Assembly: GCA_020431705.1 (NCBI GenBank)
Contig: JAGQHQ010000009.1
Coordinates: 1-48,987, forward strand
From: Candidatus Dependentiae bacterium
GTDB taxonomy: Bacteria > Babelota > Babeliae > Babelales > Vermiphilaceae
Length of the DNA: 48,987 nucleotides
Reading direction: 5' to 3'
Positions 1-8,682 of this stretch are shown piece by piece. The notes beneath the pieces are model-generated. The model saw nothing but the letters and a program-made list of their open reading frames with translations. It was not told the DNA's origin and did not search any database. Numbering within the stretch: the stretch's first letter is position 1; every line of letters begins with the position of its first letter. The position numbers and the translations under genes are program-made.

Positions 1-60
1 GAAAACTATATAGCAGCAATCCAAATTGCCGCTATATTCTATACTTTGAGGCATTTATGA
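1..60 (+). CDS. IS5-like transposase, C-terminal fragment (5' end outside window)
   Basis: Frame 1 reads ENYIAAIQIAAIFYTLRHL and then a TGA stop at 58-60. The same peptide ends the minus-strand ORF at 48871-48987, where it is preceded by GIFIRWNKKV. Aromatic and basic residues followed by a hydrophobic helix and a terminal LR are typical of the C-terminus of IS5-family (IS427-like) transposases. The catalytic DDE residues are not in the window, so the family call is moderate. The fragment is partial only because the window starts here. Confidence 0.7.
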   Translation, partial: ENYIAAIQIAAIFYTLRHL

Positions 61-77
61 ATTTTGGGATAGATTCT
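1..77 (+). mobile_element. Right-hand end of an insertion sequence (IS5-like), partial
   Basis: The first 77 bases are repeated, inverted and with a single mismatch, at 48854-48930. The shared block holds the last codons of a transposase, its stop codon and a 17-base tail that should be the terminal end of the element. After position 77 the two copies diverge (flanks begin TAAC here and, read outward, AACT at the other copy), which places the element boundary at about 76-77. Only the 3' end of the element is inside the window. The family call rests on the transposase C-terminus seen best in the right-hand copy. Confidence 0.8.
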
Positions 78-924
78 TAACAAAAATGCTGATATTATTT
101 TAATTGCAAATCAAGAAGCTATCAAAAAAACCCCATATAATTTTAGTAGATATACTATTAGCATTGTTACCTGTGAATCATTGCAAAAAACACAAGAGCA
201 TCTTTATTTTCTCAGACACTCAACACTTAACAGAAGCTTTCGCGAAGGTTTTTGGCTTCATGCAACTGAACGATTCTATTATTTACACGAATTTATGGAA
301 CAATATCAAAAAAAACACGTATTTCACTTAGAATCTGACAATATGCTTTATGCCAATTTGCAAAAAATACTTCCCGTTTTTACAACACATTACACTGAAA
401 AAATTGGCGCTACTTTCGATAACGATGCACGCTGCATACCGGGATTTATGTATATTTCAGGTGTAGGTGTATTATATGATTTGATTTCTTTTATGCTACA
501 AAAAACAGAAAGTGCATACAATGACATGCGCATTATTTCGCTCTTTAAAAATGAATTTCCAGAGCACATAAAACAACTACCAATCACTTGCAAACAGTAC
601 GCAAAAGATCGACAACTTAAAAGCAAAAAAAATCATTGCACAAAAAACCCTAAACACTATTATCAACATTATGATGAATTCGAGGGAATCTTTGATGCGG
701 CTGCACTTGGGCAATACCTTGGTGGCCAAGACCCGAGAAATGGCCCTTGCCAACCGGGTTTTATAAATGAAAGTTGTTTATTTGATCCATCACACTTTTC
801 ATTTATTTGGCAAAAAGATCGGCATGAAAGAAATGTTCCGTATTTAGTATATAAAAATAAAAAATACAAAATCATCAACTTGCACATTCACTCAAAAAAG
901 TTAGCATTATATAGTTCACTATAA
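78..924 (+). pseudogene. Glycosyltransferase-like protein, 5' end removed by IS insertion
   Basis: The reading frame is open from the IS boundary to the stop at 922-924 and looks coding from its first codons (NADIILIANQEAI). The native N-terminus should therefore lie on the far side of the IS. The only internal starts are a TTG at 181 (247 aa) and an ATG at 295, neither with a good Shine-Dalgarno sequence. The protein has an aromatic ERFYYLHEFM stretch followed by FHLESDNM, whose ESD could be a DXD-like metal/nucleotide-sugar site. Further on come IFDAAALGQYLGG and a C-terminal NLHIHSKKL. I cannot assign a CAZy family; 'glycosyltransferase-like' is inferred from these motifs and from the neighbours, which are nearly all glycosyltransferases. 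The product is probably not functional unless the TTG is used. Confidence 0.6.
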
Positions 925-949
925 TTACACAAAAAAACAAGGAGTCGGA

Positions 950-1657
950 GTGAAAAAACATATCTTGTTATGTATTGTGGGAATTTCATACTTTGCACAT
1001 GCAGCAATAGAATTTCGGTACAAGGAAGACCCGTATAGTACTCATCAGCCCATTTTGTATGAAATTGTGACTCAAACAACTGGGCCTATAATTGAGTTTG
1101 GATGCGGTTATGGTAGCACAGATATGCTCCACGAGTTATGCAAAAAAAACGGAAGAATTCTCATCTCTGTTGATGATAATTATGAATGGCTCAGCAAATT
1201 TACCACAAAATATTTAGGCAATGGGTATAATGAAGACAATTCTGGATGGCACAAATTCTATTTTGTATCTGGAAAAAAAAATGATTACGATGCAAGTCAC
1301 TGGATCACCTTTTTAGAGACAAATGAAATATTTAAAACACTCAATTTTGATGTTGTCTTTGTAGACCAATCACCATGGATGGGTAGATATGAAACAGTTA
1401 TGCGCTTAAAAGACAACGCTCGCTATATCATTTTACATGATTGCGATTATTTTCCTGAACATGGCATTTTTGGTAATGTAATAAGAAAAATAGATCGAAA
1501 CAAAAGAACGCCTGGTATATACGATTTTAGTACATATTTCAGCTTCTTTAAAGTATACTTTCCCCCAGCGCCATGGGCTGCAAACACTGGACCGCCAACA
1601 TTGGTAGCAAGTAATTTCGAATCAGAATTTCCTGAAATAAATTATAATAATTACTAA
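950..1657 (+). CDS. Exported class I SAM-dependent methyltransferase-like protein
   Basis: The start is GTG at 950, with AAGGAG at 939-944. Residues 1-18 form a Sec signal peptide (KKHILLCIVGISYFAHA, cleavage after AHA). The mature part has a Rossmann glycine motif EFGCGYGS near residue 46, an acidic strand ILISVDD, a later FDVVFVDQSP and an ILHDCDYF strand. Together these match the motif I to IV spacing of class I methyltransferases of the Methyltransf_24 type. The substrate is unknown. SAM is a cytoplasmic cofactor, so export of such a fold is unexpected; the protein may work in another compartment (host) or may have lost activity. It converges on the minus-strand methyltransferase that ends one base further on. 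Confidence 0.65.
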   Translation: MKKHILLCIVGISYFAHAAIEFRYKEDPYSTHQPILYEIVTQTTGPIIEFGCGYGSTDMLHELCKKNGRILISVDDNYEWLSKFTTKYLGNGYNEDNSGWHKFYFVSGKKNDYDASHWITFLETNEIFKTLNFDVVFVDQSPWMGRYETVMRLKDNARYIILHDCDYFPEHGIFGNVIRKIDRNKRTPGIYDFSTYFSFFKVYFPPAPWAANTGPPTLVASNFESEFPEINYNNY

Positions 1658-2344
1658 CTACGCTTTGGTATTATCAACTAACAATATTTGATGTGTTCCA
1701 AGACCCTTTATATCGTAATTTAGTGCCTTTTGACCATCAAGATAAAATGGTGATTTTGTCAAATCCAATTTTCTTCCACCACCAGCTCTAATATCTTTGT
1801 TTGAACCAGAAAGTGTCCGTGGATTAACTTGATTTGTGATCAAGCAATATTTATATTTTTTCAACTGCGGCAAAAAAGAAATGATATCTGCATTGGTCAG
1901 ATGCTGCAATACATGCTTGCACAGCAACAAATCTGCAGAAGGCAGATCAATGCTCAAAAAATTTCCATGAATAAAAATAAGAGCACTGGATCCATATTTT
2001 TTTATGTTATTTTCTATTACTGATCCAACAATATCATAACCAATATACTCAATGCCAGACCAATCAACTAGCCGAGAAAATTGCCAATCTCCACAACCAG
2101 CATCCACAACTGTTTTAATCTTCTTTTCTTTTAAAAAATGCTGTAAAAAATCCCTATATTGTACTGTTGCACGCTCTAAGGATCCACCACCAGAAGAGCC
2201 TTTACCATCGGTATTTTTCCCCCAAATCGCCTTCTGATAAATATGAGTAAATATGCATTCGTGATTGTCTCTGGCCTGAGCACAAAAACCAGTAATAAAC
2301 ACAGAAAAAATTATTATATCTTTAATTTTATATCTACAAACCAC
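1658..2344 (-). CDS. Exported SAM-dependent methyltransferase
   Basis: The protein is 228 aa from a GTG start chosen because AAGGA lies 5 nt upstream; an overlapping ATG is out of frame. A signal peptide spans residues 1-25 (IIIFSVFITGFCAQA). Motif I is VVDAGCGDW near residue 80, followed by YIGYDIVGSVI (acidic residue of motif II) and a LLLCKHVLQHL motif typical of methyltransferase family 11/12 folds. This is a second exported methyltransferase next to the glycosyltransferase block, convergent with the plus-strand gene before it. The target is unknown. It lies just downstream of the exostosin-like gene and may share its transcript (40 bp gap). Confidence 0.7.
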   Translation of the reverse strand: MVCRYKIKDIIIFSVFITGFCAQARDNHECIFTHIYQKAIWGKNTDGKGSSGGGSLERATVQYRDFLQHFLKEKKIKTVVDAGCGDWQFSRLVDWSGIEYIGYDIVGSVIENNIKKYGSSALIFIHGNFLSIDLPSADLLLCKHVLQHLTNADIISFLPQLKKYKYCLITNQVNPRTLSGSNKDIRAGGGRKLDLTKSPFYLDGQKALNYDIKGLGTHQILLVDNTKA

Positions 2345-2384
2345 ATGTATCCTTTTTAGCTAAAAATAGTATACCAACAAGATT

Positions 2385-3326
2385 TTATCTTCTACCCTCA
2401 TACTGTAAATTTTTGATAAGATCAAACCAATAATCGGCATACAGTTTTTCCATATTGCACGACTTTAATTGCATTTTTTGATATTCAGACTCAAGAAATT
2501 CTTTTGTTACTTGTGCCCAATCATCAATAATAATAACAGGTAAATCATCAAACACCGCATCCATTAACGATCGTTTAACAATTGGAATAGATCCCACATA
2601 CAATGCCTCCCACGTACGATGGCAATCAAGCCCATTTCCTGGAGGGCTAAATGTAAAACACGAGCAAGCAACACTCCTTAGATAATCTTCATATGTACAC
2701 CCGCTTGCAACAAAACAAAACGATTGCTGTGCAAATAACTGATATACTTTTTTTCTCTCGGAAATATTTGTATTGATCGTACAGTTTAAATAAGCAAGAT
2801 ACCTTTTTTCGTATGTTTCACTTGTAATCTGCTTTAGTATAGAAATATTTCCATGCGGCCAATACCTATTTGCAAGCCCAATTGGTATAGGAAACAGTTT
2901 AGGATGTATTATCAATGCATTTTGTCCAAACCATGCAATCAATTTGTGATCATCAAGATACTTCACATGTGATGTAGTAATGCCAGCGTCACTATTATGT
3001 GTTACTAAAATATACTGCGCAGTAATCTGTGGATGTATTGTGGTAAAAAAATGATCGATATAATCACTTTTTAAAAATATAGTACTGCCTGGCTGTACAC
3101 ATGAAGGATCAAATGGTACATGTGTTTCATCAATAATAAAATTGCAAAATGCACGAAATGTATCACCAGAAATATATGGATAACTAGAAGCTCTTGTTAC
3201 ACGAACTTCTTTTTTTCCTGGTAGCACAAACATCTCTGCCTGTACGGTATAGCTATATAACAATACAATGATATAGATAACATAACACCTAGTCATACAA
3301 ATTTTGCTCATATAATACTTCTTCAC
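2385..3326 (-). CDS. Exported exostosin/RXYLT1-like glycosyltransferase (copy 1)
   Basis: The C-terminal half carries the segment FSPPGNGLDCHRTWEALYVG followed by SIPIVKRS and DLPVIIIDDW. This is the donor-binding region typical of exostosin-like GT-B enzymes and of the C-terminal domain of RXYLT1 (ribitol xylosyltransferase). The N-terminus has a signal peptide ending VQA. It starts at GTG 3326, where AAAGG lies 9 nt upstream. Alternatives are ATG at 3311 and 3296. It overlaps the 3' end of the preceding fucosyltransferase-like/sulfotransferase gene by 38 nt, so the two are surely co-transcribed and perhaps translationally coupled. It is a paralogue of the gene at 5224-6189 with the same motif order. 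Acceptor and donor are unknown. Confidence 0.7.
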   Translation of the reverse strand: MKKYYMSKICMTRCYVIYIIVLLYSYTVQAEMFVLPGKKEVRVTRASSYPYISGDTFRAFCNFIIDETHVPFDPSCVQPGSTIFLKSDYIDHFFTTIHPQITAQYILVTHNSDAGITTSHVKYLDDHKLIAWFGQNALIIHPKLFPIPIGLANRYWPHGNISILKQITSETYEKRYLAYLNCTINTNISERKKVYQLFAQQSFCFVASGCTYEDYLRSVACSCFTFSPPGNGLDCHRTWEALYVGSIPIVKRSLMDAVFDDLPVIIIDDWAQVTKEFLESEYQKMQLKSCNMEKLYADYWFDLIKNLQYEGRR

Positions 3327-5187
3327 TATATCTAACCTTTAGGTATACATGCCATAAACGAGGATATGCTTTCTCTATTGTTTTATCCATTCGTTTTCGC
3401 TCAATTGGATCTATTTGTTTTGAGTAGCATAAAATATCATTTCCACCGCTTACAGACCCTGGAAGCTGCTTATTATAAATAGAAAGAACTCTTTTTTTAT
3501 GATTATCATAATCTTGAAAAAAACTATCAATATACCTGTCATCGCAACCCAAAAAGGAAAGTAAGCGATAAAATACTGCTCGCGGACGCATTATAAGGTC
3601 CTCATAATGAATAAGTAACCTTTTTTCTGAATTCCATCCATCATAAATACGCAGCCCCTGGAAATAGGATGCAAACTTTGCTGATTTCAAATCTTTTTGA
3701 GAGAGCAAGTCTTTCCCATGATGTTGTTCAAAAAATGTGTTAAACTGCTTTGCATCACCGCAGTAATTACGCAGCAACACTTCTTTAGGGTTGCGTAACA
3801 AAAATATCAAAGTCTCACTTTTTGGGTCGCAATCACCAAAAGATTGCAAATAACCAAGATCGTGTACTTTCCATATACACGGTAATGACATATCAGTACC
3901 CAGATCAAACGTATATCCCAAAGGACAATTAACGTTTTTCTCGATTTTAGCTACGTAATCTATTGAATGGTATTTTTGTAGAGTTGGTCTTTTTGTTAAA
4001 AATTCTATGCAGTATCGCAACCACGTATTACCAGAAATTGGAAATGAGAGTAAATAGGTTCGAGGCTGCATATCATTATAAAACTGCTCGAGATTCATTT
4101 CTTTAATTGGTATCGGGGTAAAATGAGAAAGCGCTGCTTTATCAAGAATATCTTTACTTGCATGCATCAAAAGATCTTGTTTTGTAACATCTTCAACAGA
4201 CATGCGCTTAAACTGATTGCCGTCACGTATAACAATACTTGCTTTATCAACCGTCAAAATATCGCCAACCCACCGTGCATGATCCGCAGTGAATACTATT
4301 TTATGATTACCAATAAATTGCGCTGCCCAGCCAAAATTTGAACCAGATCGTATAAAACAATCAAATTGCTGTGCCATAGCAAAAAAATCTTCTAGCACAT
4401 TTCGATCATGACTATTACCCTTTTTTCTGCAAGAAAACTCAACATTCGGTTTATTCAAATAATACATATATTTTTCTACAAGCGATTGAGGATCAGGATA
4501 GTCTGTAAATAAATACACATAGAGCGGGGGGTCATCAAGTAGTTCTGATAATGCCTTTAACTGATCGATATAATATTGATCTGGTGGAAATTTAAGCGGC
4601 CAAAACTGATCGGCGTACTTCTTTGGCGGCAATTCTTTTCCGACAGCATTATTAAGATCTTCTTGTGTGTAAAATTGATTTGGGTTTGGTTTACAATAAC
4701 CATCCCACTTACACCCACTTTTTCTAACATGCACAGCAACAGTAATACAATCTATTGGTAGATTAAGAGAGGGAATTAGTTTGATAGGCTTTATGTCCTC
4801 TTTCACCTTTTGCTCAAAAACAGGATCTGTCACAACAGAATCATAGAGCCCTAGGTATTCAGAATAATAGCGAACAACATACAATATATTTTTTTTTACT
4901 TTGCTCAAACAACCATCTGTTATAAAAATGGCATCTTTGCTTGAAATATGTCGCGGTGCAGCCTGTTTGTTTATATGCAAAGCCAATTGATTAGAATAAG
5001 CAAAGGAGGTGTAATATAGTGGAAGATCATGTGTATGCGCAATATATGCTGCATGTGCATAGGCTAAAATATTATCTCCAAAGCGCCCATTACTTAATGT
5101 ATACATCACTCCAGCCGGTACACAAAAAAGCAAATTAAAGGTGGTAAAAAAAATAACTAACAAACTTACTCTTTGAAAGCGCTTCAT
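3289..5187 (-). CDS. Exported fucosyltransferase-like / sulfotransferase fusion protein
   Basis: This is a two-domain protein of about 632 aa. After a signal peptide (SLLVIFFTTFNLLFCVPAG), residues to about 320 resemble GT11-type α-1,2-fucosyltransferases: SNGRFGDNILAYAHAA, VAVHVRKSGC (HxR motif) and SGSNFGWAAQFIG. From about residue 375 on it is a PAPS-dependent sulfotransferase. It has a phosphosulfate loop SFPISGNTW, a 3'-phosphate motif RNPKEVLLR and a LLIHYEDLIMRP segment. The loop lysine normally found as PKSG is isoleucine here, which may weaken sulfotransfer. The start could be GTG 5196 instead of ATG 5187; neither has a strong ribosome site. Fusing a sugar transferase with a sulfotransferase suggests sequential building of a sulfated glycan. 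Neither PAPS nor GDP-fucose is expected in the periplasm. Confidence 0.7.
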   Translation of the reverse strand: MKRFQRVSLLVIFFTTFNLLFCVPAGVMYTLSNGRFGDNILAYAHAAYIAHTHDLPLYYTSFAYSNQLALHINKQAAPRHISSKDAIFITDGCLSKVKKNILYVVRYYSEYLGLYDSVVTDPVFEQKVKEDIKPIKLIPSLNLPIDCITVAVHVRKSGCKWDGYCKPNPNQFYTQEDLNNAVGKELPPKKYADQFWPLKFPPDQYYIDQLKALSELLDDPPLYVYLFTDYPDPQSLVEKYMYYLNKPNVEFSCRKKGNSHDRNVLEDFFAMAQQFDCFIRSGSNFGWAAQFIGNHKIVFTADHARWVGDILTVDKASIVIRDGNQFKRMSVEDVTKQDLLMHASKDILDKAALSHFTPIPIKEMNLEQFYNDMQPRTYLLSFPISGNTWLRYCIEFLTKRPTLQKYHSIDYVAKIEKNVNCPLGYTFDLGTDMSLPCIWKVHDLGYLQSFGDCDPKSETLIFLLRNPKEVLLRNYCGDAKQFNTFFEQHHGKDLLSQKDLKSAKFASYFQGLRIYDGWNSEKRLLIHYEDLIMRPRAVFYRLLSFLGCDDRYIDSFFQDYDNHKKRVLSIYNKQLPGSVSGGNDILCYSKQIDPIERKRMDKTIEKAYPRLWHVYLKVRYSEEVLYEQNLYD

Positions 5188-5223
5188 ACCAACCACTTTT
5201 CTTGCAACATTTAGTTGAACAAG

Positions 5224-6189
5224 TTATTTAGATCCATATCGAATTCTCACTTTTTTTTGCGCTTTCTTGATCTTGTTTAACCAATACGGCATAAATAGTT
5301 TTTCTCGACGATATTTTATTTTACTCATTTGTTTATATTTTTTTTCCAAGAAATCACGTGTTACTTGCCGCCAATCATCGATAATTACTACAGGTAAATC
5401 TTTAAAAAGGGAATCAATTGTGGATCGTTTGACAATCGGAATACAGCCAAAAAGTAATGCTTCCCAGGTTCGATAACAATCAACTCCAGCACCAGCAGGA
5501 CTCAATAAAAACTTTGAGCGAGACATATCATATAAATATTCATAAAATGATTTTTGCGGTGCATTATAGCAAAATGGCTCATTTTTAAACAAATCGTAGA
5601 CTGGCTTACGCCAGATTCTATCATCAGCAACCTTAAAATTCATAAGTAATAGTACATCTCGATACTGAGATGGAAATGTACGCACACGCTTAATCACACG
5701 CACATCACCAAATGAAAAGTAAGCATTAGCAAACCCAAGTGGTATTGGTTTTAGCTTTGGATGACGATAATCGGGATTTTTTGTAAACCAACATGCCAAT
5801 GTTCTTTCATCTAAATAGCACGCATATTTACCTGGACAAGAAACCGTACTATTAGTAGTTAGCAAAACATAAGGAACCTTAATTTCCGGATGTACATAAT
5901 CAAAAAAGAAATCAAGATAATACGGATTAAGATAAATAATATCGCCGGTTTTAACATGACATGGATCAAATGGAACTCGAGCCTCATCAATCCAAAAATC
6001 ACATGCTGCACGAAAACCATCAGACGTAATATACGGATAACTATGTACACGCTTTGAATGGTCTAATTGATCCTCTGAATCATAGTTTCTCAATTCCGGT
6101 ATTACAAATTCCCTCGCATCGCCTACAGTTACAGCACATAAAAAAAATAACGTAGATAATCGCCACATACACAATTCTCTCTTTTTCAC
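5224..6189 (-). CDS. Exported exostosin/RXYLT1-like glycosyltransferase (copy 2)
   Basis: The protein is 321 aa with a GTG start and AAAGGA about 8 nt upstream. The signal peptide ends near VGDA (residue 25). It is paralogous to the gene at 2385-3326: both carry SDGFRAACDFWIDE/GDTFRAFCNFIIDE, a PLGFAN/PIGLAN element, and the donor-site block LSPAGAGVDCYRTWEALLFG followed by IPIVKRS and DLPVVIIDDW. It is the first gene of the minus-strand run that continues through the fucosyl/sulfotransferase fusion. The 205-nt stretch to the divergent methyltransferase upstream should hold its promoter. The family assignment is by motif; the sugar donor and acceptor are unknown. Confidence 0.7.
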   Translation of the reverse strand: MKKRELCMWRLSTLFFLCAVTVGDAREFVIPELRNYDSEDQLDHSKRVHSYPYITSDGFRAACDFWIDEARVPFDPCHVKTGDIIYLNPYYLDFFFDYVHPEIKVPYVLLTTNSTVSCPGKYACYLDERTLACWFTKNPDYRHPKLKPIPLGFANAYFSFGDVRVIKRVRTFPSQYRDVLLLMNFKVADDRIWRKPVYDLFKNEPFCYNAPQKSFYEYLYDMSRSKFLLSPAGAGVDCYRTWEALLFGCIPIVKRSTIDSLFKDLPVVIIDDWRQVTRDFLEKKYKQMSKIKYRREKLFMPYWLNKIKKAQKKVRIRYGSK

Positions 6190-6224
6190 TTGTCTATCCT
6201 TTTTGATAAAAAATCAACTTCGTT

Positions 6225-6245
6225 TTAAAAGCTATATAAATAAAA
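6225..6245. repeat. 21-bp motif shared by two divergent intergenic regions
   Basis: The 21 bases here (core AAAAGCTATATAAATAAAA) recur with one substitution at 14556-14576. Both copies lie between a minus-strand glycosyltransferase gene and a divergent plus-strand exported-protein gene. They are candidates for a shared promoter or regulator site of this block. No clear -35 element can be assigned. Confidence 0.4.
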
Positions 6246-6449
6246 AAGAGAGTCAACCTTCGTATACACCAGTTATTAGATACCTTTACATTGTTTTTCA
6301 CAACGTTCGTTTTATATAGATAAAGTACAAAGTCCTTATTGTGAAGAATCACAGGCATACCACAAGTTTAATAAAAAAAGCTCTTGTCAAGACAAAGCAT
6401 CACTGCTATGGTTCAATCATGGCAAATAATAGTATTGAAAAGGAGAAAA

Positions 6450-7130
6450 ATGAACAGTATACAAAAAATACTAATTCTTAGTTTTACCCCACTTTTTTTT
6501 ATCAATGCCACTGATAGATTAGGTGATTCTGTTGAACCAGACTTACAAACAAAAATTGAAAGTCCAACACCATATTTACGTTCACGTGAAGACTTATTAC
6601 ACCAGTTACCAAAAAATGGAATTGTTGCAGAAGTTGGTGTACAAGAAGGCAGACTATCTGAAAAAATTCTGCGTATTTGTAATCCAAAAAAATTATATCT
6701 AATTGATTGTTGGGAAGAACAAAACCAAGAAGACTATCCGGATATACACGGTAATCAAACACAACACGAACAAGACAGCAAGTATATAAAAGTTAAAAAA
6801 AAATTTGCGGATGACCCACGAGTAGTCGTTATAAAAGCATTCTCTCCAGAAGCAAGCAAACTATTCGAAGATAGCTTTTTTGATTGGATTTATATCGATG
6901 CAAATCATACGTATGACGCAGTAAAAAAAGACCTTCATGCGTGGTTTAGTAAAGTAAAAGATCACGGATTTCTATGTGGACACGATTACACTTATCGAGG
7001 TGAACCTTATCCAATTGGTGTTATCCCTGCCGTTAATGAATTTGTACATGATCATTTTTTGAATATTACTATGCTAACCAACGAAGAATGGGCAAGCTAC
7101 GCAATAGAAAAACGAGTTGTGCGTCATTAG
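6450..7130 (+). CDS. Exported class I methyltransferase (Methyltransf_24-like)
   Basis: The start is ATG 6450, with AAGGAG directly upstream (6439-6444); an in-frame ATG at 6384 lacks a ribosome site. The 226-aa product has a signal peptide ending FINA. The catalytic fold shows VAEVGVQEGRLSEKIL (motif I), LYLIDCWEEQ (motif II), FDWIYIDANHTYDAVKKDL and FLCGHDYT, the typical series of Methyltransf_24 proteins that often sit in glycan clusters. The substrate is unknown. It overlaps the convergent fusion gene by 4 bp at the stop codons. Like its neighbours it is exported despite needing SAM. Confidence 0.75.
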   Translation: MNSIQKILILSFTPLFFINATDRLGDSVEPDLQTKIESPTPYLRSREDLLHQLPKNGIVAEVGVQEGRLSEKILRICNPKKLYLIDCWEEQNQEDYPDIHGNQTQHEQDSKYIKVKKKFADDPRVVVIKAFSPEASKLFEDSFFDWIYIDANHTYDAVKKDLHAWFSKVKDHGFLCGHDYTYRGEPYPIGVIPAVNEFVHDHFLNITMLTNEEWASYAIEKRVVRH

Positions 7131-8644
7131 TGCGTACGAGTTTTATTTCTGCCAGCCCAATAGTGTATTGCAAAGCTCTCTGGTTTTTTTGCAATTACCT
7201 GTTTTATCTGGTTATGCGACAAAAATTTCTGCTTCAAACCAATTGGGTATAATATACTTGCAGGAAAAGCTATAACCCTATCGTTGCAAAATGGCGCCAT
7301 AGCAGCAAATGCTCTAGTAAAGTGAATCGGCCCAGTCGCCGCATTACATGCGCCCCCTTCTTTACGCAATCTGTTTTGTTGCGCTTTATCACGAGTAACT
7401 GTTTCTATACAATATTCTAAAATAGGGTGTCCGGGTACAGATCCTATGATTGCATTATTCAAACATAACACAGAGCAATCTAGCGGTGCTATTCCCGTAT
7501 AAAAATCATATGTGTGATGTAAATAATCCAGAGATCGTATGCATTCAAAGTCCATATCTACATACACACCACCAAATTGATACAGTAACTCATAGCGTAG
7601 AATATTTGATTTTTCTCCGTAATTTTCTGCATTATCAAAAAACATTTTATTATACAATTTTAAGTCCCCAACATTTGCATCCGTCCACAAAATATATTCC
7701 CAATCAGGATGTAATACTTTCCACGTCTTTTGCCATGCCTTATATTCTTCTGGCAACGGAGAACCAAGCCAAATTTGATGAATAATTTTTGGAATTCTTT
7801 CTTCACGTGTTGGAGATAGTCTTGCAAAATTATTTTTTTCATACAGTATTTTAAACTGATCAAATAAAACACGAGAGTTTTTTACATCACTACATACACC
7901 ATAACGTGCATAGTTTCTCATGCATTGTGCATAGCCAGAAGTATAGACGTCTTTACCCATTGAAATATCAAAATCGACGGCTTGTTCTTGTTTTAAATAA
8001 ATGTGCAATACAATTTCATCAATATTAATATCTTCCCACTCAATATTTCTAACTTTTGGATGAAAACATACAAATTGTTCAATGGTTTTTTTGTTATAAA
8101 TATTGTGATATAGCACATCACCATTGCGTTTGCTTGACCGTATATTATCTGCTTTATGTGATGGCTTGATAAAGAAAATCACAATTACTTCTTTGTGCGC
8201 TACACGAATTAATTCATCAACTGCTTTTTCATAATAATCAAGATGCTCAACAATATGCCTCGCATAGGCAACATCAACTCTATTATCCGGCAATGGTATT
8301 GCTTCAATGCTCCCTTGCTGTATCGGAACACCAAGCTCTTTACCACGATCAACAAGTTTTGGCGTAATATCAATACCCAAATATTCAATAGCAATATTAT
8401 TCTTCTTATACCCAAAATATTCGGTACATAATCCTGCTGGTATATCTAGAATTGTTTTATACCCTTTTTCTTGAATATGCTTACGCATGCTTACGCGAGA
8501 TTGTGCATTAATATCACCCAGCCACTTTTCAAGTGTTTTTATTTGCGTATCTATGTTGTTTTGCCACCATTGCTCATGATGCTTTAAATCAACAGCATTT
8601 GCAACTGTTGATAATACAAGTACAAGAATAATATTACTTTTCAC
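7127..8644 (-). CDS. Exported methyltransferase / DXD-sugar transferase fusion
   Basis: The protein is 505 aa from a GTG start with AAGGAG 6 nt upstream. The signal peptide is residues 1-17 (LVLVLSTVANA). Residues about 60-215 are a Methyltransf_11 domain: TILDIPAGLCTEY, YLGIDITPKLVDRGKELG, IEAIPLPDNRVDVAYARHIV. Residues about 285-505 are a 'glycosyltransferase sugar-binding region containing DXD' domain (Och1/TcdA-like). It has IPKIIHQIWLG, ILRYELLYQFGGVYVDMDFE with the DMD at 364-366, and a final AIHYWAGR. The combination could methylate and extend the same glycan. It is co-directional with the GT6-like gene upstream (38-bp gap), so likely part of one operon. Confidence 0.8.
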   Translation of the reverse strand: MKSNIILVLVLSTVANAVDLKHHEQWWQNNIDTQIKTLEKWLGDINAQSRVSMRKHIQEKGYKTILDIPAGLCTEYFGYKKNNIAIEYLGIDITPKLVDRGKELGVPIQQGSIEAIPLPDNRVDVAYARHIVEHLDYYEKAVDELIRVAHKEVIVIFFIKPSHKADNIRSSKRNGDVLYHNIYNKKTIEQFVCFHPKVRNIEWEDINIDEIVLHIYLKQEQAVDFDISMGKDVYTSGYAQCMRNYARYGVCSDVKNSRVLFDQFKILYEKNNFARLSPTREERIPKIIHQIWLGSPLPEEYKAWQKTWKVLHPDWEYILWTDANVGDLKLYNKMFFDNAENYGEKSNILRYELLYQFGGVYVDMDFECIRSLDYLHHTYDFYTGIAPLDCSVLCLNNAIIGSVPGHPILEYCIETVTRDKAQQNRLRKEGGACNAATGPIHFTRAFAAMAPFCNDRVIAFPASILYPIGLKQKFLSHNQIKQVIAKKPESFAIHYWAGRNKTRTH

Positions 8645-8682
8645 TTTAACTCCTTAATTCAGTATGACTTCATCAAGTACAA

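Noticed and set aside
104-331. 75-codon plus-strand ORF at the left edge
   Set aside because: It overlaps the glycosyltransferase remnant in another frame, which has the better protein character; the peptide is lysine/isoleucine-rich frame noise.
4123-4341. ORFs inside the sulfotransferase fusion gene on the opposite strand
   Set aside because: These are shadows of a well-supported coding frame.
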